DNA of 6,582 nucleotides from an uncultured Clostridia bacterium (GCA_944391155.1 CALXSO010000104.1:1-6582); one strand, 5' to 3'; shown: positions 1 to 6,370, counted from the first letter of the stretch. The notes: generated by a model not told the origin, from the letters alone. Numbers and translations are program-made.

Positions 1-325
1 TAAAAGTAAGGGGTAAAAACAAAGTATATAAATAGAAAAGATAAAAGTAAGAGGTAAAAACAAAGTATATAAATAGAAAAGATAAAAGTAAGAGGCAAAA
101 ACAAAGTTTATAAATAGAAAAGATAAAAGTAAGGGGTAAAAACAAAGTATATAAATAGAAAAGATAAAAGTAAGAGGTAAAAACAAAGTATATAAATAGG
201 AAAGATAAAAGTAAAAGGTAAAACGAAGTGTATAAATAGGAAAGATAAAAGTAAAAGGAAAAATGAAGTGTATAATTAGAAAAGATAAAAGTAAAAGCTA
301 AAAACAAAGTGTACAATTATACAAG
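1..325. repeat. Tandem array of a 41-bp A-rich unit (about 8 copies, open to the left)
   Basis: Units begin with TAAAAGTAAG at 1, 42, 83, 124 and 165 (spacing 41) and at 206, 246 and 286 (spacing 40-41). Each continues with a purine-rich GG core, an ACAAAG block and an AAATAGAAAAGA-like end. Copy 4 is identical to copy 1, and copy 5 differs from copy 2 by one base, so there is a higher-order period of three units (123 bp). Copies 6-8 lose a base and diverge, and the array dissolves after about 325. Stops occur in all frames, so it is not coding. The array runs into the left window edge, so its true length is unknown. It looks like a minisatellite-type intergenic array; no function is evident. 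Confidence 0.93.
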
Positions 326-514
326 TATAAAGCTAAAAAATAAAAAGTATAGATTTAGAAGTAGAAAATATAAACGAAAATAAGTAGAAAAAAATTAAAA
401 ATAATATTTACTTTATAAAATAGAAAATTGAAATAAAAGTATAAAAAATAAAAAATTTATACATAATAACATTAGACATATAGAATTTTAATATAGAAGG
501 GAAGAGATTTTCAA
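326..514. other. A-rich non-coding stretch after the tandem array
   Basis: Together with the array, this makes about 514 bases without a gene. The sequence is nearly all A and T with scattered G, and contains fragments such as AAGTATAAAGCTAAAAA that look like worn remains of the 41-bp unit. I see no tRNA, terminator hairpin or convincing promoter. The promoter of the small gene at 515 probably lies here, but in such A/T-rich DNA -10-like hexamers are too common to choose one. Confidence 0.5.
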
Positions 515-736
515 ATGAAAAATAATGATGATGATGTTATAAAATTTCATAAAGAAGAAAAATATAATAAGAAATTTGAAGAAATGAAGGACGAGATGTA
601 TAATAACGAAGTTGGGGAAGATGCAACTAAATATGGTGAGTTTGTTTCTTCATATTTTGCATGGATACCTTTACCAAAACAAAAAGAAAGGGCAGAAGAA
701 TTAGATAAAATGACTAAAAAGAATAGAAGAGAATAA
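515..736 (+). CDS. Small charged orphan protein, 73 aa, unknown function
   Basis: I do not recognise this protein. The ATG at 515 follows a purine-rich GAAGGGAAGAG site (496-506) at usable spacing. The frame is open for 73 codons to TAA, in a region where other frames close quickly. The product is very hydrophilic: an Asp-rich start (NNDDD, residues 3-7), a Lys/Glu-rich probable helix (about 13-35), a short aromatic and hydrophobic patch (FVSSYFAWIPLP, about 43-54) and a basic helical tail ending NRRE. It has no signal peptide, membrane segment or cysteine. It lies 255 bases upstream of ctsR on the same strand but before the ctsR promoter, so it is probably not part of the heat-shock operon. 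It could be a real small cytosolic protein; a chance open frame in A-rich DNA is the alternative. Confidence 0.6.
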   Translation: MKNNDDDVIKFHKEEKYNKKFEEMKDEMYNNEVGEDATKYGEFVSSYFAWIPLPKQKERAEELDKMTKKNRRE

Positions 737-863
737 TAAATACATGAAATATGAAGATTCAAATCGAATATAATATTAAAGAGTAATGTAAAATAAAGAA
801 AAATAGAGAAAATGATATAAAAACGTAGAAATATATAATAAATTACTATTATTTAAAATAATT

Positions 864-892
864 TAGACAATATTTATAAAAAATAGACAATA
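864..892. repeat. Pair of TAGACAATA direct repeats upstream of the ctsR promoter
   Basis: TAGACAATA occurs at 864-872 and again at 884-892, start to start 20 bp, which is about two helical turns. The second copy ends 7 bases before the ctsR -35 box. The spacing would put both copies on the same DNA face, as for an activator or repressor site, but the motif matches no regulator I can name and may be chance in A/T-rich DNA. Confidence 0.3.
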
Positions 893-899
893 ATCAACT

Positions 900-927
900 T
901 TGAAAAAATAATAAAAAGTATTATAAT
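900..927 (+). promoter_or_regulatory. Sigma-A-type promoter of the ctsR operon
   Basis: The -35 box is TTGAAA (900-905) and the -10 box is a perfect TATAAT (922-927), with a 16-base spacer. Transcription would start near 933-936, directly before the CtsR operator. No comparably strong promoter is seen before mcsA or mcsB, so this should drive the whole four-gene operon. I see no SigB-type promoter. Confidence 0.82.
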
Positions 928-936
928 AGAATTATA

Positions 937-959
937 GGTCAAAGAAAGTCAAAGTCAAA
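937..959 (+). promoter_or_regulatory. CtsR operator with a third, overlapping heptad
   Basis: The known CtsR box is two direct heptads, RGTCAAA-NAN-RGTCAAA. Here GGTCAAA (937-943), GAA (944-946) and AGTCAAA (947-953) match it exactly. A further AGTCAAA (953-959) shares one A with the second heptad. The site sits at the predicted transcription start, 9 bases after the -10 box, so bound CtsR would block initiation. No other RGTCAAA pair was found, including upstream of clpC, so the operon appears to have a single operator. The extra heptad is out of register with the standard spacing. Confidence 0.93.
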
Positions 960-978
960 GACAAGATGTATTGAATCT

Positions 979-988
979 AAGAGGTGAG
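979..988 (+). promoter_or_regulatory. Ribosome binding site that fixes the ctsR start
   Basis: AAGAGGTGAG lies just before the ATG at 992, with the GAGG core a few bases away. An in-frame TTG at 971 lies upstream of this site and has no Shine-Dalgarno of its own. The protein from 992 (MRISDII) also matches the usual CtsR N-terminus (ISDII), so the seven extra residues from TTG are not expected. Confidence 0.82.
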
Positions 989-991
989 AAT

Positions 992-1438
992 ATGAGGATA
1001 TCTGATATAATAGAGGAATTTATTAAGGAGATGTTAGAAGAAAGCAATGATAGCATAGAAATAAAGAGAAATGAACTAGCAGAACATTTTCATTGTGTAC
1101 CATCACAAATTAATTATGTAATATCAACAAGATTTAAGCCATCTCAAGGGTATTATGTTGAAAGTAAGCGTGGTGGAGGAGGCAATATAAAAATAAAGAA
1201 AGTTAATAATAACAAATCAGATTATATTATGCATATTATAAACAATATAGGAAAAGAATTAACTTCTAGCGAAGTAGATATTTTGTTGAGTGACTTTTTA
1301 ACATATGATATAGTTAGTAAAACAGAAGCAAAACTTTTAAAAGTAGCAACAAGTGATAATGTCTTAAAATTAGGTACAGAAATAAAAGATGAAGTCAGAG
1401 CAAGAATTTTTAAAAATATGTTACTTAATTTAGAATGA
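992..1438 (+). CDS. ctsR: CtsR, transcriptional repressor of class III heat-shock genes
   Basis: CtsR is a dimeric cytosolic repressor that binds direct GTCAAA heptads in front of clp genes and releases them on heat stress. From the ATG at 992 the product has 148 aa, close to the usual 150-155. The winged-helix N-terminal domain is clear: ISDII (3-7), EIKRNELAEHF (23-33), the recognition-helix region CVPSQINYVISTRF (35-48), then ESKRGGGG (57-64). Arg60 plus Gly61-64 form the glycine-rich wing known in this family as the heat sensor, and the matching Arg is a target of McsB. The C-terminal half (about 75-148) is the more variable helical dimer domain, including the usual LTSSEVDILL-like stretch. 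It is first in the operon, 32 bases before mcsA, and preceded by its own operator, so negative autoregulation is expected. Nothing is truncated. Confidence 0.96.
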   Translation: MRISDIIEEFIKEMLEESNDSIEIKRNELAEHFHCVPSQINYVISTRFKPSQGYYVESKRGGGGNIKIKKVNNNKSDYIMHIINNIGKELTSSEVDILLSDFLTYDIVSKTEAKLLKVATSDNVLKLGTEIKDEVRARIFKNMLLNLE

Positions 1439-1470
1439 TAATTTTAAATTGATTTAAAGGAGGAATTAAA

Positions 1471-2088
1471 ATGTTATGTGATAATTGTGGAAAAAGAGAA
1501 GCAAATGTAAGATATTCAGAAAATATTAATGGTAAAAAAAGAGAAATGTATTTATGTGAAGAATGTAGCAAAAAATTAGGAGTAATAAACAAGATGGATT
1601 TAAATTTAAATACTAGTTTTTCAAATCTTTTTGGAAGTATTTTAGAAGATTTTGGAGAACTTGAAACTATGCCTATGTTTAATGAAATAAAGCAGAGTGT
1701 ATGTAACTATTGTAACACATCATTTGATGATATTGTGAATACTGGTAGATTAGGATGTCCACATTGCTATGGTATTTTTTCTGATAGGTTAGATCCAATA
1801 TTAAAAAGATTACAAGGATTAAATCGACATGTTGGAAGAATTTCAGAAAATGTTAATAATTTTGGGAATATTGAACACAAACAAAATGAGAAATCTTCAA
1901 AAACAGCAGAAGACATATCAAAAATAGGTAATACATCAAAAAACGTAAATGATAAAAATTTAGATATACAGAAAAATCAGATAATGAATTTAGAAGAACA
2001 ATTAAAGTTAGCAATAAAAGAAGAACGTTATGAAGATGCAGCAAAAATTCGTGATGAAATAAAAGAACAAAATAAAAAAAATAAATAG
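1471..2088 (+). CDS. mcsA: McsA, zinc-binding activator of the McsB arginine kinase
   Basis: McsA is a cytosolic adaptor that binds and activates McsB and links the pair to ClpC. The 205-aa product is slightly longer than the roughly 185 aa of the Bacillus protein. Four CxxC pairs are visible: Cys3/6, Cys29/32, Cys78/81 and Cys96/99, enough for two zinc sites as in the family. A UVR-type helical hairpin closes the protein (about 171-200, with RYEDAAKIRDEI at 186-197), similar to the one in the ClpC middle domain. Between them, about 125-168 is a low-complexity Asn/Lys/Ser linker, which accounts for the extra length. A consensus AAAGGAGG (1456-1463) lies 7 bases before the ATG. It is translated between ctsR and mcsB with short gaps (32 and 34 bases), typical of one transcript. 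Confidence 0.95.
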   Translation: MLCDNCGKREANVRYSENINGKKREMYLCEECSKKLGVINKMDLNLNTSFSNLFGSILEDFGELETMPMFNEIKQSVCNYCNTSFDDIVNTGRLGCPHCYGIFSDRLDPILKRLQGLNRHVGRISENVNNFGNIEHKQNEKSSKTAEDISKIGNTSKNVNDKNLDIQKNQIMNLEEQLKLAIKEERYEDAAKIRDEIKEQNKKNK

Positions 2089-2122
2089 TTTGTAAAGTTA
2101 TGTATTTAGAAGGAGTATAGGT

Positions 2123-3136
2123 ATGAATTGGTATTTACAAAGTGGTAAGGAATCAGATGTTGTAGTTAGTACAAGAATACGTTTAGCAAGAAATTTAGCA
2201 GGATTTAAATTTGATTTAAAAAAAGAAGAAGAAATAGAAAAATTAGAAGATAAAATAAAAAATAGTTTATTTTCATTAGGTTATGGACTAAAATTTTTAA
2301 AACTTAAAGATATGGATGATGTAACTAAAATGTCTTTAGTTGAAAAAAATTTGATAAGTCCAGAATTTGTATTGGATGAAACACAAAAAGGTAGTATTAT
2401 CATAAATGATGAAGAAAATATATGTATAATGGTAAATGAAGAAGACCATTTGAGAATACAAGTTTTTTCATCTGGTTTAGATTTGCAAAATGCTTTAAAT
2501 TTAGCTATTGAAATAGATGAAAAACTATCAAAGTTGTTAGGATATGCCGTAAGTAGTAAATATGGGTATTTAACTACATATCCAAATAATTGTGGAACAG
2601 GATTAAAAGCATCTGTGATGTTACATTTACCGGCATTATTAAGAACAGGAAATATGAGACCAATTATAGATACAATTACTCGTTTCGAGGTAAATGTTAG
2701 AGGAATATATGGTGAAAATAGCAAAAGTGTAGGAGATATGTTTCAACTTTCTAATAAAAAGACTTTGGGAATTTCCGAAAAAGAAATTATTGAAAATATT
2801 CAAATAATAACTCAAAAAATGATTGAACAAGAAAGAAGTGCAAGAAAATTTTTAGCGAAAGATGATATAGATTTAGAGGATAAAGTATATAGAAGTTATG
2901 GAATATTATCAAATTGTAGAAAAATTTCGTCTGAAGAGACAAGAGAGTTACTATCATATGTAAAGATAGGAACAGATTTAGGTATAATTCCAGAAATGGA
3001 TGATGCAAAAGTACAAAAATTATATCTATATACTAAACCTGCAAATATGCAAAAAATGTTAGGAAAGCAATATGATGGAATAGAAAGAGAAATAAAAAGA
3101 GCTGAGGTTATAAAGAGCATATTGGAGCAAAAATAG
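2123..3136 (+). CDS. mcsB: McsB, protein-arginine kinase (divergent active-site signature)
   Basis: McsB transfers phosphate from ATP to protein arginines, inactivating CtsR and tagging proteins for ClpC-ClpP. The 337-aa product is the ATP:guanido phosphotransferase domain alone, somewhat shorter than Bacillus McsB. Conserved parts include STRIRLARN (16-24), NEEDHLR (105-111, with Glu106/107 and Arg111), RGIYGE (193-198, Glu198 as catalytic-base equivalent) and FQLSNKKTLG. The signature loop is unusual: the expected CPTNVGTGLRAS reads YPNNCGTGLKAS. Tyr153 thus replaces the conserved cysteine, Asn155 replaces Thr, and Lys162 replaces a nucleotide-phosphate-binding Arg; a cysteine appears at 157. 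The phospho-arginine-sensing RDxxRA motif reads REIKRA (322-327). The frame is intact, with AGAAGGAG (2108-2115) before the ATG. It is surely the mcsB orthologue by position and sequence; whether its kinase activity is normal is open. Comparison residues are recalled from the Bacillus protein, not aligned by software. Confidence 0.95.
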   Translation: MNWYLQSGKESDVVVSTRIRLARNLAGFKFDLKKEEEIEKLEDKIKNSLFSLGYGLKFLKLKDMDDVTKMSLVEKNLISPEFVLDETQKGSIIINDEENICIMVNEEDHLRIQVFSSGLDLQNALNLAIEIDEKLSKLLGYAVSSKYGYLTTYPNNCGTGLKASVMLHLPALLRTGNMRPIIDTITRFEVNVRGIYGENSKSVGDMFQLSNKKTLGISEKEIIENIQIITQKMIEQERSARKFLAKDDIDLEDKVYRSYGILSNCRKISSEETRELLSYVKIGTDLGIIPEMDDAKVQKLYLYTKPANMQKMLGKQYDGIEREIKRAEVIKSILEQK

Positions 3137-3200
3137 TAAAATAGAAAATAAAAAAATAGTTCCAAATAAGGGTATAAAGGTCATATTAGAGCTAAAATAA
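3106..3200 (+). repeat. Degenerate copy of the mcsB 3' end downstream of its stop
   Basis: The last 31 bases of mcsB (3106-3136) reappear at 3170-3200, 64 bases further on, with 26 of 31 positions identical by hand alignment. The copy still reads IKVILELK-stop against IKSILEQK-stop in mcsB. It has no start codon or ribosome site and is out of frame with mcsB, so it is a remnant and not a gene. It suggests an old local duplication at the gene end. Confidence 0.6.
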
Positions 3201-3271
3201 ATTTTAATTATTATTAACTAACAAGTGTAAATAATTTAGCAAAAATATTTTGTAAGGAGAGATAAATTATA

Positions 3272-3312
3272 TACTATTAATTGTGTAGGAATTATTTATA
3301 TAATTAATAGTA
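3272..3312 (+). promoter_or_regulatory. Long imperfect hairpin in the mcsB-clpC gap
   Basis: TACTATTAATT (3272-3282) is the exact reverse complement of AATTAATAGTA (3302-3312). In + strand RNA the stem extends inward through 3283-3289 with 3295-3301 using A-U and four G-U pairs, leaving a 5-base loop. That gives about 18 stacked pairs. No T run follows it, so it is not a typical intrinsic terminator. It could be a processing or stability element between mcsB and clpC, or a regulatory structure in the clpC leader. The right arm overlaps a TATAAT hexamer (3299-3304) whose possible -35 (TTAATT, 3277-3282) is weak. The 233-base gap (3137-3369) otherwise contains only A/T-rich sequence and no CtsR box. 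Confidence 0.45.
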
Positions 3313-3369
3313 AATAATCTATCTATAATAATTTTATATTATTTTAATAATAGGAAGGAGATTGATGTT

Positions 3370-5829
3370 ATGACTTATAAATTTACAAATAGTTGTAATA
3401 ATGTTTTAGAAATAGCAAGTGAAATAGCTATGGAATTGGGACATCATTATATAGGAACAGAACATATATTATATGGACTTGCTAAAGAGGAAAATGGTGT
3501 TGCAAGTAAAGTATTGGTAAATCAAGATATTACACCAGAAAATATAATTGATAAAATAGATGAATTAGTTGGAAAAGAAGAACCAATTGAGGAAATTATA
3601 GATTTTACACCTAGAACAAAAAGAGTAATTGAAGTTGCTTTTATAGAGGCAAGAAAATTAGGATATAATTATATAGGAACAGAACATTTATTAATAGGGA
3701 TTTTAAGAGAAGGAGATAGTATAGCTGCAAGAATTTTATTAAATTTAAATGTTAATATCCCTAGATTGTATAATGAAATTGTAAAAGTTATAAATGAAGG
3801 AGAAAATTATATTCCAACTAATAATGGTGAAAAGAATAATTCAAGTAATAAACAAGGAAGAAGAGGTAGTTATAATCAAACAACTACACTGAACCAATTT
3901 GGAGAGGATTTAACAAAAAAAGCAGAGGAAGGAAAATTAGATCCGATTATAGGAAGACAAAAAGAAATAGAAAGAGTTCTTCAAATTTTATCAAGAAGAA
4001 CTAAGAATAATCCTTGTTTGATTGGTGAGCCTGGGGTTGGAAAAACAGCAGTTGTAGAAGGATTAGCACAAAAAATAATAAGTGGTGATGTACCAGAGTT
4101 ATTAAAAGATAAGAGAGTAGTGACATTAGATATTTCTGGAATGGTTGCTGGAGCAAAATATAGAGGAGATTTTGAAGAAAGAATTAAAAAGGCATTAAAT
4201 GAAGTTAAAAAAGCAGGAGATGTTATATTGTTTATAGATGAAATTCATACAATTGTTGGAGCAGGTGCAGCTGAAGGAGCAATTGATGCAGCAAATATTT
4301 TAAAACCATTACTTGCAAGAGGAGAAATCCAATTAGTTGGTGCAACAACACTTGATGAATATCGTAAATATATAGAAAAAGATGCAGCACTTGAGAGAAG
4401 GTTTAGTCCTGTTACTGTTGAAGAGCCATCAGAAAATGATACAATTAAAATCTTAGAGGGAATTAGAGATAAATATGAAGCTCACCATAATGTAAAAATA
4501 ACAGATGAGGCAATAAATGCAGCAGTAAAAATGTCTGTTAGATATATTAATGATAGATTTTTGCCAGATAAGGCAATAGATTTAATAGATGAGGCAGCAT
4601 CACGTGCAAGACTTAAAACATATGTAGAGCCAGAAAACTTAAAGAAATTACAAGATCAAATTGAAGAAAAACAAAAAGATAAGGAAGAAGCGGTACGAAA
4701 TCAAAAATTTGAAAAGGCTGCTAAATTGAGAGATGAAGAAAGAGCATTAAAAGAGAAACTTGAAAAAGAAGAAAATAAATGGAAAAATAAAAAGACAAAA
4801 TCTTTGACAAATATAACTGAAGAAAATATAGCAGAAGTTATTTCTACTTGGACAGGAATTCCAGCTAAAAAAATAACTGAGGATGAGAATGAAAGACTAA
4901 GACATTTAGAAGAAACTTTGCATAAGAGAGTAATTGGACAGGATGAAGCAGTAGAAGCGGTGTCAAAGGCTATAAGAAGAGGAAGAGTTGGACTAAAAGA
5001 TCCGAAAAGACCTATAGGTTCATTCCTATTTTTAGGACCAACAGGTGTTGGAAAAACAGAACTATCAAAAGCATTAGCTGAAAGCTTATTTGGTGATGAA
5101 AATGCAATGATTAGAATAGATATGTCAGAATATATGGAACCACATTCTGTTGCAAAATTAATTGGATCACCTCCTGGATATGTAGGTTTTGATGAGGGAG
5201 GACAATTAACTGAAAAAATTAGAAGAAAACCATATGCAGTAGTTCTATTTGATGAAATAGAGAAAGCACATCCAGATGTAATGAATATGTTATTACAAAT
5301 TTTAGAAGATGGACGTTTAACTGATAGTCAGGGAAGAGTAGTAAACTTTAAAAATACGGTAATAATTATGACTTCTAACTTAGGAGCAAGAATGATAACA
5401 GATAAAAAATCATTAGGTTTTACAAATAAAACAGAGGAAACAGATTCCAAAAAACAATATGAAGAAATAAAAAAAGAAGTAATGGAAGTTGTAAAAAGAG
5501 AATTAAGACCAGAATTTATAAATCGTATTGATGAGATAATAGTGTTCCATAAATTAAATGAAGAAGAAATAAGTAAAATTATTGATATTTTATTAGATGA
5601 AGTAATTAAAAGATTAAAAGAACAAAGATTAGATGTGAAATTTGATAAGGATGTTAAAAAGTTAATAGAAAGTAAAGGGTTTGATAAAAATTATGGGGCA
5701 AGACCATTGAGAAGAACAATACAGAATTTAGTAGAAGATAAGTTGGCAGAAGAAATTTTGGATGGAAACTTGAAAGTAGGAAAAAAAGCTACAGTTGGTG
5801 TGGAAAATGAAAAAATAGTTTTAAAATAA
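3370..5829 (+). CDS. clpC: ClpC, AAA+ unfoldase of the ClpC-ClpP protease
   Basis: ClpC is a cytosolic hexameric ATPase that unfolds tagged or adaptor-delivered proteins and feeds them to ClpP. The 819-aa product is full length for the family. In order: a double Clp N-repeat domain (about 1-145, with matching IGTEH motifs in each half); a linker; AAA module 1 with Walker A GEPGVGKT (219-226), pore-loop Tyr264 and Walker B ending Asp290-Glu291; a middle domain with a UVR-like coiled coil (about 425-465); AAA module 2 with GPTGVGKT (556-563), pore loop GYVG (603-606), Walker B Asp628-Glu629, the ClpP-docking LGF tripeptide (682-684), RPEFINRID and sensor-2 GARPLRR. All catalytic motifs are intact. 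The middle domain marks it as ClpC, not ClpA, ClpB or ClpE. GGAAGGAG (3353-3360) precedes the ATG by 9 bases. It is the last gene of the CtsR operon; its final codons are shared with a tandem array. Confidence 0.98.
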   Translation: MTYKFTNSCNNVLEIASEIAMELGHHYIGTEHILYGLAKEENGVASKVLVNQDITPENIIDKIDELVGKEEPIEEIIDFTPRTKRVIEVAFIEARKLGYNYIGTEHLLIGILREGDSIAARILLNLNVNIPRLYNEIVKVINEGENYIPTNNGEKNNSSNKQGRRGSYNQTTTLNQFGEDLTKKAEEGKLDPIIGRQKEIERVLQILSRRTKNNPCLIGEPGVGKTAVVEGLAQKIISGDVPELLKDKRVVTLDISGMVAGAKYRGDFEERIKKALNEVKKAGDVILFIDEIHTIVGAGAAEGAIDAANILKPLLARGEIQLVGATTLDEYRKYIEKDAALERRFSPVTVEEPSENDTIKILEGIRDKYEAHHNVKITDEAINAAVKMSVRYINDRFLPDKAIDLIDEAASRARLKTYVEPENLKKLQDQIEEKQKDKEEAVRNQKFEKAAKLRDEERALKEKLEKEENKWKNKKTKSLTNITEENIAEVISTWTGIPAKKITEDENERLRHLEETLHKRVIGQDEAVEAVSKAIRRGRVGLKDPKRPIGSFLFLGPTGVGKTELSKALAESLFGDENAMIRIDMSEYMEPHSVAKLIGSPPGYVGFDEGGQLTEKIRRKPYAVVLFDEIEKAHPDVMNMLLQILEDGRLTDSQGRVVNFKNTVIIMTSNLGARMITDKKSLGFTNKTEETDSKKQYEEIKKEVMEVVKRELRPEFINRIDEIIVFHKLNEEEISKIIDILLDEVIKRLKEQRLDVKFDKDVKKLIESKGFDKNYGARPLRRTIQNLVEDKLAEEILDGNLKVGKKATVGVENEKIVLK

Positions 5830-6020
5830 TATTATTATATTTAAAAGACGTAAAATAGTTTTAAAATAATAATATTATATTTAAAAGACATAAAATAGTT
5901 TTAAAATAATAATATTATATTTAAAAGACATAAAATAGTTTTAAAATAATAATATTATATTTAAAAGATATTAAATAGTTTTGAAATAATTTTATTAAAA
6001 TCAAAAGACACAAAATAGTT
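5812..6020. repeat. 40-bp tandem array starting in the clpC stop-codon region (5 copies plus part)
   Basis: AAATAGTT blocks recur at exact 40-base steps: units run 5812-5851, 5852-5891, 5892-5931, 5932-5971 and 5972-6011, with a partial sixth from 6012. Each unit is AAAATAGTTTTAAAATAA, then a TAATATTATAT block, then TTAAAAGACAT or a variant. Units 2 and 3 are identical or nearly so; the outer ones diverge. The first unit contains the last five codons (KIVLK) and stop of clpC, so the array appears to have grown from the gene end. The last unit supplies the left arm of the operon terminator. The sequence is unrelated to the 41-bp array at the left end of the window apart from unit length and A-richness. 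Confidence 0.95.
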
Positions 6021-6045
6021 GAATATAACTATTTTGTGTCTTTTT
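6003..6045 (+). terminator. Strong intrinsic terminator of the ctsR operon, probably bidirectional
   Basis: AAAAGACACAAAATAGTT (6003-6020) and AACTATTTTGTGTCTTTT (6027-6044) are perfect reverse complements: an 18-bp stem with a 6-base loop (GAATAT), running into TTTTT (6041-6045). On the minus strand the same stem is followed by TTTTGATTTT, so it can also stop the convergent xre transcript. It lies 174 bases after the clpC stop, beyond the tandem array. Confidence 0.93.
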
Positions 6046-6104
6046 AGAGTGTGTATTAATGAAGCATTAATGAAAATTCAATACAAAATTAAATGATGTA
6101 TGTT

Positions 6105-6338
6105 TTATTTTACTTCATAATTTCTATCATCAGTTAATCCAATTAACCAAATTGGAGAAACATTAAAATATTTTGCTACTTTAAAAACAAAACTAATGCC
6201 GATATCTTTAAATTGACCATTAGCATATTTGGCAATAGTTCCTTTTGAATCAAAACCTAAGTCTTTTGCTAAAACATCATATTTTATATTATGTTCTTTA
6301 ATTAATTCTTTAAATCTTGTAGCGAATAAATCTACCAA
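6105..6338 (-). CDS. Xre/Cro-CI-type helix-turn-helix repressor, 77 aa
   Basis: This is a single-domain DNA-binding protein of the Xre family. A helix FATRFKELIKEH (5-16) leads to the helix-turn-helix KYDVLAKDLGFDSKGTIAKY (19-38). It is followed by FKVAKYFNVSPIWLIGL (52-67), the usual closing helices of such domains in phage and mobile-element repressors. There is no C-terminal sensor or protease domain. The chosen start is TTG at 6338, because a consensus GGAGG (6351-6347 on the minus strand) lies 8 bases before it. The in-frame ATG at 6353 contains that Shine-Dalgarno and has none of its own, and would add five residues. The gene faces clpC and shares its terminator. It has a good promoter and a divergent control region behind it, so it probably represses itself or the neighbour to its right. 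Its target cannot be read from this window. Confidence 0.88.
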   Translation of the reverse strand: MVDLFATRFKELIKEHNIKYDVLAKDLGFDSKGTIAKYANGQFKDIGISFVFKVAKYFNVSPIWLIGLTDDRNYEVK

Positions 6339-6370
6339 AGTAAATACCTCCATTACTACAATTTTTTAAA

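Noticed and set aside
547..762. 71-codon minus-strand frame opposite the small gene at 515
   Set aside because: It looks somewhat like a hydrophobic leader, but no ribosome site precedes it and the + strand frame has one. It is taken as a shadow.
971..991. TTG at 971 as the ctsR start (seven extra residues)
   Set aside because: It has no ribosome site, whereas AAGAGGTGAG sits correctly before the ATG at 992, and CtsR proteins normally begin close to the ISDII motif.
2281..3165. Several open frames on the minus strand across mcsB (63 to 147 codons)
   Set aside because: They are mirror frames of the strongly supported mcsB gene, lack ribosome sites and encode Phe/Leu/Ser-rich products typical of antisense A/T-rich coding DNA.
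3170..3187. AAGGTCATA before clpC as a second CtsR site
   Set aside because: It is a single imperfect heptad with no partner, and is explained as part of the mcsB-end copy.
3281..3307. Eight-codon TTG upstream reading frame in the clpC leader
   Set aside because: The nearest AAGGAGA is about 20 bases away, too far to act, and the frame lies inside the hairpin.
6055..6071. ATTAATG-AAG-CATTAAT hairpin as a separate xre terminator
   Set aside because: The stem is 7 bp and A/T-only, with no T run on either strand. The strong hairpin at 6003-6045 already serves both directions.
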